In this document: positions 26,116 through 34,800 of the stretch, one piece after another | Layout of the letters: the number at the start of each line of letters is the position of its first letter | How positions within the stretch are numbered: the stretch's first letter is position 1 | Assembly (NCBI GenBank): GCA_020444325.1 | Contig: JAHLLD010000019.1 | Span: 1-45,480 of the forward strand | Source: a bacterium | GTDB lineage: Bacteria > Bacteroidota > Ignavibacteria > SZUA-365 | DNA length: 45,480 bases | Direction of reading: 5' to 3' | Translations under genes and position numbers: made by a program | The notes under the pieces: generated by a model | Told to the model about the DNA's origin: nothing | The model's input: the letters and a program-made list of their open reading frames with translations, nothing else | The model's database searches: none

Positions 26116-27035
26116 CGCAGCTTGCTGCCTTCCTCCACCCGGTGTCCCCGCAGGTATTCCTGAACAGTCATACTCTTGCGTCCTTCGGGTTTAATCTCGT
26201 GAAGGAGGATGCTGCCTGTGCCGCATTGCACGCGCAGAACCCCCTCCGTGTGAGATAGTGAGCCGGGGGTGCCGGTGCTGCTTTCTTCGTGAACGCGGGA
26301 GACCAGCAGTTTCAGCTGTTTCCCATCCAGCATCGTCCATGCAGCGGGATAGGGACTGAGACCGCGGATGAAATTGTGGACCCGATGCGCATCTCCGCTC
26401 CAGTCTACCTGACAGGTATCCCGGAAAATCTTCGGTGCGGGAGTCGCGGCGCTGTCATCCTGTGCCTGTTCAGTAACCGTTCCGGTCTCGATCTGTTCGA
26501 CGGTTCGCAGCACCGCACCGGCACCGAGGTCGGCGAGGACGTCATGCAGTTGTCCGGCTGTCATGTTTTCATGCAGTTCGACACGCTCCTGCAGAATGAT
26601 ATTGCCGGTATCCACCTTCGGTTTGAGGAAAAATGTTGTGACACCGCTCTCGTGCTCCCCGTTGATGAGTGCCCAGTTGATGGGTGCGGCGCCGCGATAT
26701 TTCGGCAGCAGCGACGCATGCAGGTTGAAGCTGCCGCGCGGTGGAATGCTGAACACCGATTCGGGAAGTATGCGAAATGCGACGATGACGAAACAGTCTG
26801 CATCGAGCATGCGCAGCGCATTTGAAAACCCGGGGTCATTGAGCCCCATGGGCTGAATCACCCTGAGCCCATGCTCTTCTGCATATTCTTTGACAGGTGT
26901 GGGAGATAGTTGCTGGCCGCGGCCGCGCTTTTTATCTGCTGCTGTCACCACGGCGGCGATATCATGTCCCGCCTCGTGCAGGAGGCGGAGCGAGGGCACA
27001 GCGAAATCAGGCGTGCCCATGAAAATAAGCCGCAT
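26112..27035 (-). CDS. fmt: Methionyl-tRNA formyltransferase
   Basis: This 307-residue enzyme starts with the typical MRLIFMGTPDFAVPSL. It has the formyl-transfer motif FNLHASLLPKYRGAAPI (Asn and His of the active site) with the catalytic Asp in KVDTGNI, followed by an OB-like C-terminal tRNA-binding domain. It formylates Met on initiator tRNA using 10-formyl-THF. It lies 24 nt downstream of def, the usual def-fmt pairing, and the matching initiator tRNA gene is at the right end of the window. Confidence 0.96.
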   Translation of the reverse strand: MRLIFMGTPDFAVPSLRLLHEAGHDIAAVVTAADKKRGRGQQLSPTPVKEYAEEHGLRVIQPMGLNDPGFSNALRMLDADCFVIVAFRILPESVFSIPPRGSFNLHASLLPKYRGAAPINWALINGEHESGVTTFFLKPKVDTGNIILQERVELHENMTAGQLHDVLADLGAGAVLRTVEQIETGTVTEQAQDDSAATPAPKIFRDTCQVDWSGDAHRVHNFIRGLSPYPAAWTMLDGKQLKLLVSRVHEESSTGTPGSLSHTEGVLRVQCGTGSILLHEIKPEGRKSMTVQEYLRGHRVEEGSKLR

Positions 27036-27059
27036 GTTGCACTCCGGTTGTGTGAAAAA

Positions 27060-27620
27060 TCAGTCTGCGAGTTCGACCTGCGTTGCCATGGGATAATCCG
27101 CCTCGCTTTCGCCACGACGGATTTTCTTGAGGACGGGCATGACGAGCCGCTTCCGTAATCCCTTGAGGTAGTCCGTAAAGAAAATCCCCTGCAGATGGTC
27201 ATATTCATGCTGGATGACACGGGCGAGAAATTCATCCGCCTCCAGCTCCTGCGGTTCAAAATTGGCATCCCTGAATCGGATATGCAGCTTTTCGGGTCGA
27301 AAGACTTCTTCGCGCACATTGGGGACGCTCAGACAACCCTCTTCGAAACTGACATCCTCACCGTAAAATTCGGTGATTTCCGGATTGATCATCACCAGGG
27401 GCTGCGTGTCTTCATAGCCCTCCATGGGACGAAGGTTGATGACAAAAAGCGATTCCCCCTTTCCGACCTGGTTTGCCGCCAGTCCGACACCGTTTGCCTG
27501 ATCCATCGTGGCGAACATGTCGATAATCAGCTGTGTCAATTCAGGCGATGGCTTCTCGATGAGACGCGTTTCCTCGCGAAGAACGCGGGCATCGTAAGGA
27601 TAAATTGGCAGTATGGCCAT
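27060..27620 (-). CDS. def: Peptide deformylase
   Basis: This 186-residue iron/zinc hydrolase removes the N-formyl group from new proteins. All three motifs are present: GVGLAANQ (44-51), EGCLSVP (94-100, metal ligand Cys96) and HEYDH (138-142, two His ligands and catalytic Glu). The start at 27620 (MAILPIYPYD) matches the family; the open frame up to 27698 is not conserved. It forms an operon with fmt and is divergent from the SDR gene. Confidence 0.96.
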   Translation of the reverse strand: MAILPIYPYDARVLREETRLIEKPSPELTQLIIDMFATMDQANGVGLAANQVGKGESLFVINLRPMEGYEDTQPLVMINPEITEFYGEDVSFEEGCLSVPNVREEVFRPEKLHIRFRDANFEPQELEADEFLARVIQHEYDHLQGIFFTDYLKGLRKRLVMPVLKKIRRGESEADYPMATQVELAD

Positions 27621-27737
27621 GTGTAACTCTCTGTGAGGTGGACGGCAATTTTGTCCGCCCGGTGAAATACCGTAGTTTGCCTCTCTCCAACCCAACAAAA
27701 ATACGTAACGTATGGTTTACGAAGAAGCGAGGCATAT

Positions 27738-28526
27738 ATGAATCTCGAACTGAAAGGGAAACGCGCGTTCGTCGCCGGCTCGAGCGACGGCATCGGAAAG
27801 GCTGTTGCTGCGGGACTCGCAGCCGAGGGCTGCAAGGTCATGCTCTGTGCACGAAGCGAGGATAAACTCGCGGCACTTGCGAAGGAGCTCAGCACCGGCG
27901 GGGCGCAGGTCGCTTACGCCGTCGCGGATCTCGATGACGCAGATGCCATTGCGCAAGCCGTTGCGGCGATGAAGGACGTCTACGGGGGCTGCGACATACT
28001 CGTCACGAATAACGGCGGACCAAATCCCGGAGATTTTCGCTCGATGACCGAGGAACAGTGGCTGGCCGGATACAATCGTACGCTCATGAGCACCGTGCGT
28101 CTCATACGCGGGATGATCGACGGCATGATCGAGCAGGAATGGGGACGCGTGATCAATATCACTTCCATTTCCGTCAAGCAGCCCGTGCAGCGCCTGCTGC
28201 TCTCCAATACCTTTCGCGCGGGAGTCACCGGCATGGCCAAAACGCTGTCGGATGAAATCTCCAGGCACGGGGTCACAGTAAACAATATTGCACCGGGCTA
28301 CATACGCACGGGACGACAGACGCAGCTTTTCACCGACCGCGCCGAGAAGGCTGGGACCACCGTCGAAGACATTCGCGACAACGTCACGTCCATGGTACCT
28401 ATGGGACGCATAGGCAGGCCTGAGGAAATCGCACATCTCGCCGTATTCCTCGCTTCGGCGCGTGCTTCCTATATCACCGGCGCTACGATACAGGTCGATG
28501 GCGGACTCAATCGCAGTCTGCTTTAA
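27738..28526 (+). CDS. Atypical short-chain dehydrogenase/reductase lacking YxxxK
   Basis: This 262-residue Rossmann protein has the nucleotide-binding start AGSSDGIGKA, an NNGGP motif in place of NNAG, the catalytic-type Ser at 143 (INITSIS) and a PGYIRTG segment with a VDGG C-terminal block. At the place of the catalytic pair the sequence is SNTFRAGV instead of YxxxKAxV, so Tyr is Ser156 and Lys is Arg160. The 13-residue spacing from Ser143 shows this is the right position. A subfamily annotated as 3-oxoacyl-ACP reductase-like shares this form, so it may be a different catalyst or a binding protein. GAGG precedes the ATG. The gene ends convergently with pirin. Confidence 0.85.
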   Translation: MNLELKGKRAFVAGSSDGIGKAVAAGLAAEGCKVMLCARSEDKLAALAKELSTGGAQVAYAVADLDDADAIAQAVAAMKDVYGGCDILVTNNGGPNPGDFRSMTEEQWLAGYNRTLMSTVRLIRGMIDGMIEQEWGRVINITSISVKQPVQRLLLSNTFRAGVTGMAKTLSDEISRHGVTVNNIAPGYIRTGRQTQLFTDRAEKAGTTVEDIRDNVTSMVPMGRIGRPEEIAHLAVFLASARASYITGATIQVDGGLNRSLL

Positions 28527-28547
28527 TTCAGATTCGCGTCTGCGCGA

Positions 28548-29570
28548 TCAGGTCGAGGGCGTGACTTCCCTGCCGTCACTGTGCAGGGCAAAACGTCCCT
28601 TTGACTTCTCATGCACAGGATCAGGGCGATCCCAGGGCCATCCGCCAAATTGCGAACGCTGATAGTCTTCGAACGCCTCCTGGATTTCCGCCTTTGTATT
28701 CATGACGAAGGGACCGTACTGCACCACCGGCTCGTTGATGGGGCGTCCCTGCAGCAGCAGCAATCGCGCCGGCAGTTCTCCGCACGTGAGTTCAACGGGC
28801 CGGTCAGACTGCAGCTCCGCACCGTGATAATCAGGGAGGTCTCCGTCGTCGAGCTTCACACCGCTGCCTTCAAAAGCATAGAGGCGCCGGCTCAATCCCG
28901 CGGAAGCAGCCGGCAGCGTCCACTTCGCCCCGGCGTCCATGCGCAGCAGCCAGATGGCGACTTCGTTCTCGCCGTTGGCCGCCCAGGAATCAGGAGCCGG
29001 GGCCGGGGCACTCACATCGCGCAGGGATCCTGCCACCACTTTCACCTCGGTGTTTCTTCCACCGTCGTCCACAAACTTTTCTATGGGAATCTGCTCGGAC
29101 CAGAGCATGCGGAAGTGCGGCTCCACATATTTCCCGGATTTCGGCAGATTCAGCCAGATCTGGAAAAGCTCCAGCGGATTGTCTTCATCTTCCCTGAGCA
29201 GAGGGAACATCTCCGCATGCTGCAATCCTTTGCCCGCAGTCATCCACTGCACATCCCCGTTTCCGTAACGTCCCGCGGCACCACTCGAATCCGCATGATC
29301 GACGAATCCCTTCTGCACAAGTGTGACGGTTTCGAAGCCGCGATGCGGATGCGCGGGGAATCCCGGGACGGTACTCCCATGGTACATGCGCCAGCCGTCC
29401 TTTACCTGAAAATCCTGTCCGATATTTCGTCCCGCGAGCGATGCGGCCGGCCCCAGTTCACTGTTTCCATGCGGATACGCATCCCTGTGATGTACACAGA
29501 AGAGAAACGGATCACCCGTCTCCCACATGAATCCCAATGGAAATATATTTTTTACGGTTGTGCTTGCCAT
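28548..29570 (-). CDS. Pirin family protein
   Basis: This 340-residue bicupin has the pirin N-domain metal site in [17 protein letters not shown] with further ligands in a [14 protein letters not shown] segment, and the C-terminal pirin cupin. Pirins are iron-binding proteins; some have quercetinase activity and others regulate partners. The start at 29570 ([10 protein letters not shown]) has AAGGA upstream; the frame up to 29627 is not conserved. It is longer than the usual ~290 residues, with a C-terminal tail ([15 protein letters not shown]). Confidence 0.9.
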   Translation of the reverse strand: MASTTVKNIFPLGFMWETGDPFLFCVHHRDAYPHGNSELGPAASLAGRNIGQDFQVKDGWRMYHGSTVPGFPAHPHRGFETVTLVQKGFVDHADSSGAAGRYGNGDVQWMTAGKGLQHAEMFPLLREDEDNPLELFQIWLNLPKSGKYVEPHFRMLWSEQIPIEKFVDDGGRNTEVKVVAGSLRDVSAPAPAPDSWAANGENEVAIWLLRMDAGAKWTLPAASAGLSRRLYAFEGSGVKLDDGDLPDYHGAELQSDRPVELTCGELPARLLLLQGRPINEPVVQYGPFVMNTKAEIQEAFEDYQRSQFGGWPWDRPDPVHEKSKGRFALHSDGREVTPST

Positions 29571-29780
29571 GTGCTGTCCTTTCGACTGTTTATTCCTCTC
29601 TGCCTGTACAACAACGGAGCGCAGCAAAAGCGTTCATATCGAACTGGCAGGGGAACAAATCTCCTCCCGTGCTGTCATGGCATCAGAAGAGATTTTTTAC
29701 GTACATTGTCCGCAAATGCAACGTGTGTGCATACGCAGCAGGAAGATTGTATGGAGTGCATGCTGGGAAAAGGTGAGTAA

Positions 29781-30683
29781 ATGAGCGACAGTGTTTCCCA
29801 ATTCGATACCGATCAGTCACACGAAAACGGTGCTGCTGACAGTATTCCGCCCGCTGATCACAGCGATGGCGCCCTGGGCATTGATGTGGAAGAATGGTTC
29901 TGTGCCCACAACCTGTCTCCCCCACTGCTTCGGAGGGACTGGCCGCGCTGTGAAAGCCGTGTCGAAGCATCCGTGATGCGTCTGCTCGATATGATGGAGA
30001 AGACGGAGAACCGGGCGACTTTTTTCCTCCTCGGATGGGTGATGGAACGTCATCCGGACCTTGCCTCGGAGATACTCTCTCGCGGACACGAGGTGGCGAC
30101 GCACGGATACGACCATCGTCCGCTGACCACGATGACGGCCGATGAGTTCGAACGGGATCTTGAAAGTGCCTTGAACCTCCACGTCCGTCAGCATTCGCAG
30201 CCTGTCATCGGATATCGTGCTCCATCCTTCACCCTGGTTACGGAGACGCTCTGGGCAATCCCGATTCTCGAGCGCTACGGTATCCATTACAGCTCCTCGG
30301 TATTCCCGGTGAAGGGACATCCGACGTATGGCATCCCCGATGCGCCGCTGTCCTGCTGGAAAATCGGCGACACACTGATGGAACTGCCGCTGACGGTAGC
30401 CGAACGCGTGTCCCTGCGCATTCCCTGTGCTGGCGGTGCGTACATGCGTCTTCTCCCGTTTTCCATGATCAGGTCACTGCTTCGTCAGGTGCGGAAAGAC
30501 GGCAGACCGCTGAATCTTTATCTGCACCCCTGGGAAATCGACAGTGACCAGCCGCGCGTCACGCTTCCCTTCTCGAAAGCATACCGCCACTATCACAACC
30601 TCGATAAAACCGAGCAGCGCCTTCAATTGCTGCTCGAGGAATTCCGCTTTACTCCACTCAAGGAACAGCCATGCCTGCAATGA
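29781..30683 (+). CDS. Polysaccharide deacetylase with DUF3473 (exopolysaccharide-type)
   Basis: This 300-residue NodB-fold hydrolase has the metal-site start GIDVEEWF, the HxxxH-type motif THGYDH and the arginine motif YRAPSF. The C-terminal part with LPFSMIRSLLRQ and LYLHPWEID matches the DUF3473 domain seen in exopolysaccharide-associated deacetylases. It probably removes N-acetyl groups from a cell-surface polysaccharide. AAGGTG lies before the ATG. It overlaps the next gene, a methyltransferase, by 13 nt. The 210-nt region upstream has no clear promoter of either type. Confidence 0.88.
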   Translation: MSDSVSQFDTDQSHENGAADSIPPADHSDGALGIDVEEWFCAHNLSPPLLRRDWPRCESRVEASVMRLLDMMEKTENRATFFLLGWVMERHPDLASEILSRGHEVATHGYDHRPLTTMTADEFERDLESALNLHVRQHSQPVIGYRAPSFTLVTETLWAIPILERYGIHYSSSVFPVKGHPTYGIPDAPLSCWKIGDTLMELPLTVAERVSLRIPCAGGAYMRLLPFSMIRSLLRQVRKDGRPLNLYLHPWEIDSDQPRVTLPFSKAYRHYHNLDKTEQRLQLLLEEFRFTPLKEQPCLQ

Positions 30684-31333
30684 ACGAGATTGACACGCAA
30701 CGCGATTACTGGAACAGGGAGCGCGAAGCATTCGACGCAATCTATACACATCGGAAATCCACGTTTTCATCGATGCTCGACAGCGTGTTCCGGAAAGACA
30801 TGTATGACCGGCTCAACAGTACACTCGCGGCGTGCGAACCACTGGAGGGAAGAAGCATCCTCGATGTAGGTTGTGGTACCGGAGTGTATGCGCTAGAACT
30901 CGCGCGGCGCGGTGCGCAGCATGTCTGCGGCATTGATATCGCAGAGCGCATGGTGGAAGCCTGCACGCAGCGCGCTGAAGAAGAGAAGCTGGAAAACACG
31001 AGCTTTATCCGCGGCGAGGTACAGGATCTCGAAAAGGAACGGCAATATGACGTCAGCATCGGTATCGGACTCTTTGACTATATCAAAGATCCCGTTCCCA
31101 CCTTGCGTGAAATGGCGCTGAGAACGAAATCGGACGTCGTTGCGACCTTCCCCAGGGTGAACACCTGGCGGGCACCGATTCGAAAGATCCGATTGTCCAT
31201 GCGCGGCTGCCCGGTGTATTTCTTTTCCGCCCGTGGCGTAAAAAGCATACTCCGCGAAGCTGGACTGCACATCGTGGAATTCAAACGCCTCGGCAAACTG
31301 TACTTTGTTGTCGCACGTCCTGAAAAACAGTGA
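30671..31333 (+). CDS. Class I SAM-dependent methyltransferase
   Basis: This 220-residue protein has the SAM-binding motif I ILDVGCGTGVYALEL, motif II GIDIAERMVE and a post-II acidic loop, in the Methyltransf_25/11 style. AAGGA sits inside the end of the deacetylase gene and the two reading frames overlap by 13 nt, so the pair is co-translated. It may methylate a sugar or lipid intermediate in the same surface polysaccharide pathway (inference); ubiquinone/menaquinone-type methylation is an alternative. A GC-rich hairpin follows within 60 nt. Confidence 0.82.
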   Translation: MPAMNEIDTQRDYWNREREAFDAIYTHRKSTFSSMLDSVFRKDMYDRLNSTLAACEPLEGRSILDVGCGTGVYALELARRGAQHVCGIDIAERMVEACTQRAEEEKLENTSFIRGEVQDLEKERQYDVSIGIGLFDYIKDPVPTLREMALRTKSDVVATFPRVNTWRAPIRKIRLSMRGCPVYFFSARGVKSILREAGLHIVEFKRLGKLYFVVARPEKQ

Positions 31334-31367
31334 CAATCTCCTCCCATAATTGTACGTGTGTTTTGGC

Positions 31368-31390
31368 AGGGACGGACATAATCCGTCCCT
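31368..31390. terminator. GC hairpin after the methyltransferase gene
   Basis: A perfect 9-bp stem AGGGACGGA/TCCGTCCCT has a 5-nt loop, 35 nt after the stop codon. No T run follows, so termination would be weak or factor-assisted. Confidence 0.4.
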
Positions 31391-31434
31391 CGCTGCTATA
31401 TTGACGCATTTTCGTGCATTCCTTGCTGAATATT

Positions 31435-31454
31435 ATATGGATAATCATCCATAT
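31435..31454. repeat. Operator-like inverted repeat
   Basis: ATATGGAT and ATCCATAT form an 8-bp perfect inverted repeat with a 4-nt centre, in an AT-rich setting. The size and symmetry suit a dimeric regulator site, but no matching regulator is known here. Confidence 0.35.
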
Positions 31455-31701
31455 TATTAGCGACTACGCTCCTATCCCTTCTGATCCACACTGAAATCGA
31501 AAATTCCGGACAGGAATTCAATTCCTCAGGGCATCACTGAAATATATACTTTATGTATTTCCTATTATCCATTCTTATATATGGGTTTATTGCTTTCCCC
31601 TGTATGCGTTTTCTTGCTGAGAGGCACTTTCCTTTCAAAAACGTAAGCATACTGTCAGCGTATTGTAATGTCGGATTTACCTAATAGAAAGGTCCTCATT
31701 C

Positions 31702-31709
31702 TAGATTTG
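31702..31709 (+). promoter_or_regulatory. Candidate Bacteroidota -7 element of the giant adhesin gene
   Basis: TAGATTTG matches TAnnTTTG exactly, but no TTG lies 19-21 nt upstream, so the -33 element is missing or diverged. Transcription would begin near 31716. Confidence 0.4.
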
Positions 31710-31715
31710 TACTGA

Positions 31716-31805
31716 ACACGGCGCTCCGAAAGCGAAGCCGAGAGGCGGGCTGAGTGGCCAGGGAGATGCCTGATAGTATTCATTTTCTGATCGGATGAGG
31801 CTTTT
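31716..31805 (+). other. Possible structured 5' leader of the giant adhesin mRNA
   Basis: This GC-rich leader lies within an AT-rich region. It can fold into short stems: CGCT/AGCG with a 5-nt loop (31722-31734) and GCC/GGC closed by a GAGA tetraloop (31737-31746), plus further GGC/GCC options to 31770. It ends in TGAGG five bases before the start codon. It does not match a riboswitch class I can recognise. Confidence 0.35.
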
Positions 31806-34800
31806 ATGTTACGAATGAGAGGAAGTTTGCCAGCATTGCTGCTGTTCATCCTCATGATGTCCGGTACGTTGCTGGCGCAGCCAACGGTAGATTTTCGCCA
31901 GGCTGCAAATGATGACAGCCCCTATCAGCTGGGTGACGTACACTGGGTCAACTCCATTCTTCAGAAGAACAACTCCGTGTACTTCGAAGGAATGTCCGTT
32001 CCACAGCGCATCATGTTTACCAGTGTTCCTTCTGCGAGGAAGAATCAGCATACGCTGACTTTCAAGCATCTGGCAAGCAAAAACATGGTACACGCATATG
32101 ATTTTCTCACCTCCTACGATCAGGCGCTCAGTTCATCGAAGGCGATCGCCGGTCCCACCACCCTCGTCAATCTGAACAACTGCGGCGCTGCCATTGGTCC
32201 CCCGCACAATCTGGGACAGATGTGCACTTCCCTGCGCAGCAACGGTTACAGTTTCAGTACGGATCTTCCGGACGACATGAAATGGGTGCTTTCGGACGAC
32301 ATCGCGAAAGTGGTCGCGAACTATGAGAATGCGTTCGGGAATCGTGAACTGAAGATTTATGGCGATCAGCCCATCAGTTCAGCAGTCGTCGTTTTCAATG
32401 GCTACAGCAAGGGCAGGGACCCGTACGCGGAATACACGCTGCATTGGACCTCGACTTCCTCCAGCATTCTTCTTGAGTTTGCGGGACATCTGTCCATGGC
32501 CGTCGACGTCCCGAATGTCACGAGTGGCGTGGGATACGGCATCGGACGTGGCGCCGGGAGCATCAAGGGTGCCCCTTTCCATTTCAAGCTCGACCGGCTT
32601 GATGGTTCTGCCCTCGGCAGCCAGGACAATCAGATTTCCAGCAGTGCCATCGTTGCGCGTCTCGAATGCGACATCACGGGCTCTGATGTCAGCTGTGCAA
32701 ATACACAGAGCGCGTTCACTTTCAACTCCGCATCCAAAAATGTGACCTACGCGTGGTCGCTGGAAAACAACAGCAGCGGCGCAAGCATAGTGGGTTCGAC
32801 GACCGGCAGAACCGTTGTTGTCGACGCAGGCAGTACTTCCGGCGGCTACACGGTGGTCGCAACGGTTTCTGACGGACGACAGACGGTCCAGTGTCCCTAC
32901 CCCGTCATCGTCAGTGACATTACGGTCACCGCGGCACCGACCACCGCGATTACGTGTTCCGGAGGTTCGGCCTCCATCGTCGTTTCCGCGACCGGCGGCT
33001 CGCCGCCCTACACGGGAACAGGGACATTCAACAAACAGGCAGGGTCTTACACCTTCACGGTGACGGACGCAAACGGCTGCTCGGGCAGCACGACGCTTTC
33101 GCTCTCTGAGCCCGCACAGCTTGCCGCCTCGGCCAATGCAACGATCATCTCCTGTACCACCGGCAATGCCGAGGTAACGGTGAATGCCGTGGGTGGAAAG
33201 CCTCCTTACAAGGGCACGGGCAAATTCATGCGCGGACCCGGAAAACACAATTTCACCGTTCTCGACGACAACGGCTGCAGCGACATCGCCACCGTCACCA
33301 TCACATCCGCCCCGGTCATGCAGATCGGCGCCAACGTCACGACACCGGTGTCCTGCAATGGCGGAAACGCAACCGTGACCGTCAGCGCCTCGGGTGGCAC
33401 CCCGCCGTACACGGGCGTTGGTACATTCACGCGCAGTGCCGGCACATACGCATTTACCGTTTCCGATGCCAACGGATGCAGCGGGACTACCTCGGTCACC
33501 GTCACCGAACCAGCGCAGCTTTCAACATCGGCAGCAATCGCAACGCCGATCAGCTGCAACGGAGGTGATGCTGCCGTCACCGTTACGGCCACTGGTGGAA
33601 CAGCACCGTATTCGGGAACCGGAACCTTCAACAAACCTGCGGGAACGCATACGTTCACCGTGACGGATGCCAACGGCTGCACGTCCTCGTCCTCCCTGAC
33701 GATTACAGAACCTGCACAGATGGCGGTCACCGCCAGTGCTACACCGCTTACCTGTGGAAATACCACGTCAACTGTCACCGTGACCGCCAGTGGCGGCACA
33801 CCGCCGTACAGTGGTATCGGTACCTTCAGCAAATCGGCGGGTACGCATACATTCACCGTGACGGATGCGAACAACTGCAGTGCGAGCGCAACGGTCACCA
33901 TTACCGGGTCGCCGTCTCTGAACGTCACGGCCACGGCCTCCCCGATCGGATGCAATGGCGGAAATTCCACAGTCACCGTCGCGGCGAGCGGTGGTACACC
34001 GCCCTATTCAGGCGTCGGCAGTTTCAGTAAACCCGCCGGCACCTATACGTTCACCGTGACAGACGCACAGAACTGCTCTTCGAGTGCAACGGTGACGATC
34101 ACACAGCCTTCCGCCATCACCGCGACGGCGAATCCGACCTCGCTCATTCAGTGTTACGGCGGACAGGGCAGTATTGCCGTCTCCGCGACCGGAGGCACTC
34201 CGCCGTATACCGGCACCGGAACCTTCAGCAAGTCCGCCGGCACACACACCTTTACCGTGACGGACGCCAACGGCTGCACGGCAACGGCTTCAGCAACGCT
34301 GACTCAGCCGTCCTCTGCCCTTGCAGCATCCTCATCGGCAACTCAGATTCAATGCTACGGCACGAATGCCACCGTCAGCGTCACCGCATCAGGCGGTACC
34401 CCGCCCTACACCGGCATCGGCAGCTTTGCAGCCGCAGCTGGTACGCACAATTACACGGTGACGGACGCCAATGGCTGCACCGCCGTCACCTCCATTACCA
34501 TCACGGAGCCGCCGCAACTCGTTGCCGGTGTGACCGCGACTTCCATCACGTGCAGTAATACGACATCGACCGTTACGGTCTCCGCTGCTGGCGGAACACC
34601 GCCCTACCTGGGCATCGGGACGTACACCAAGGCACCGGGCACGTACACCTTCACGGTCACTGATGCACTTGGCTGTACCGATACTGCAACGATCACCATT
34701 TCGGGACCCTCGTCACTTATCGTATCCGTCAACGCTTCCCCGATCAACTGCAACGGCAGCAGCAGTACCGTAACGGTATCCGCATCGGGTGGTACGCCGC

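Larger units (their letters stand above)
31334..31701. other. AT-rich intergenic island upstream of the giant adhesin
   Basis: No credible gene is present in this stretch, which together with the leader after it makes 472 nt between genes. The sequence is much richer in A/T than either flank. It holds a GC hairpin at 31368-31390, an inverted repeat at 31435-31454 and several TATA-like runs around 31540-31590. It is likely a promoter and regulatory zone for the adhesin gene. Confidence 0.6.

Noticed and set aside
27696-27703. A TAnnTTTG promoter for def-fmt on the minus strand (TATTTTTG)
   Set aside because: The -7 element matches but no TTG lies 19-21 nt upstream, so it is too weak to list as a feature.
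31382-31393. A shared GTCCCTCGC string with the hairpin at 45360
   Set aside because: Nine bases in common are too few to claim a dispersed repeat in this GC-rich genome.
31716-31805. Assignment of the adhesin leader to a c-di-GMP, TPP, fluoride or cobalamin riboswitch
   Set aside because: The conserved core sequences of those classes are not present.
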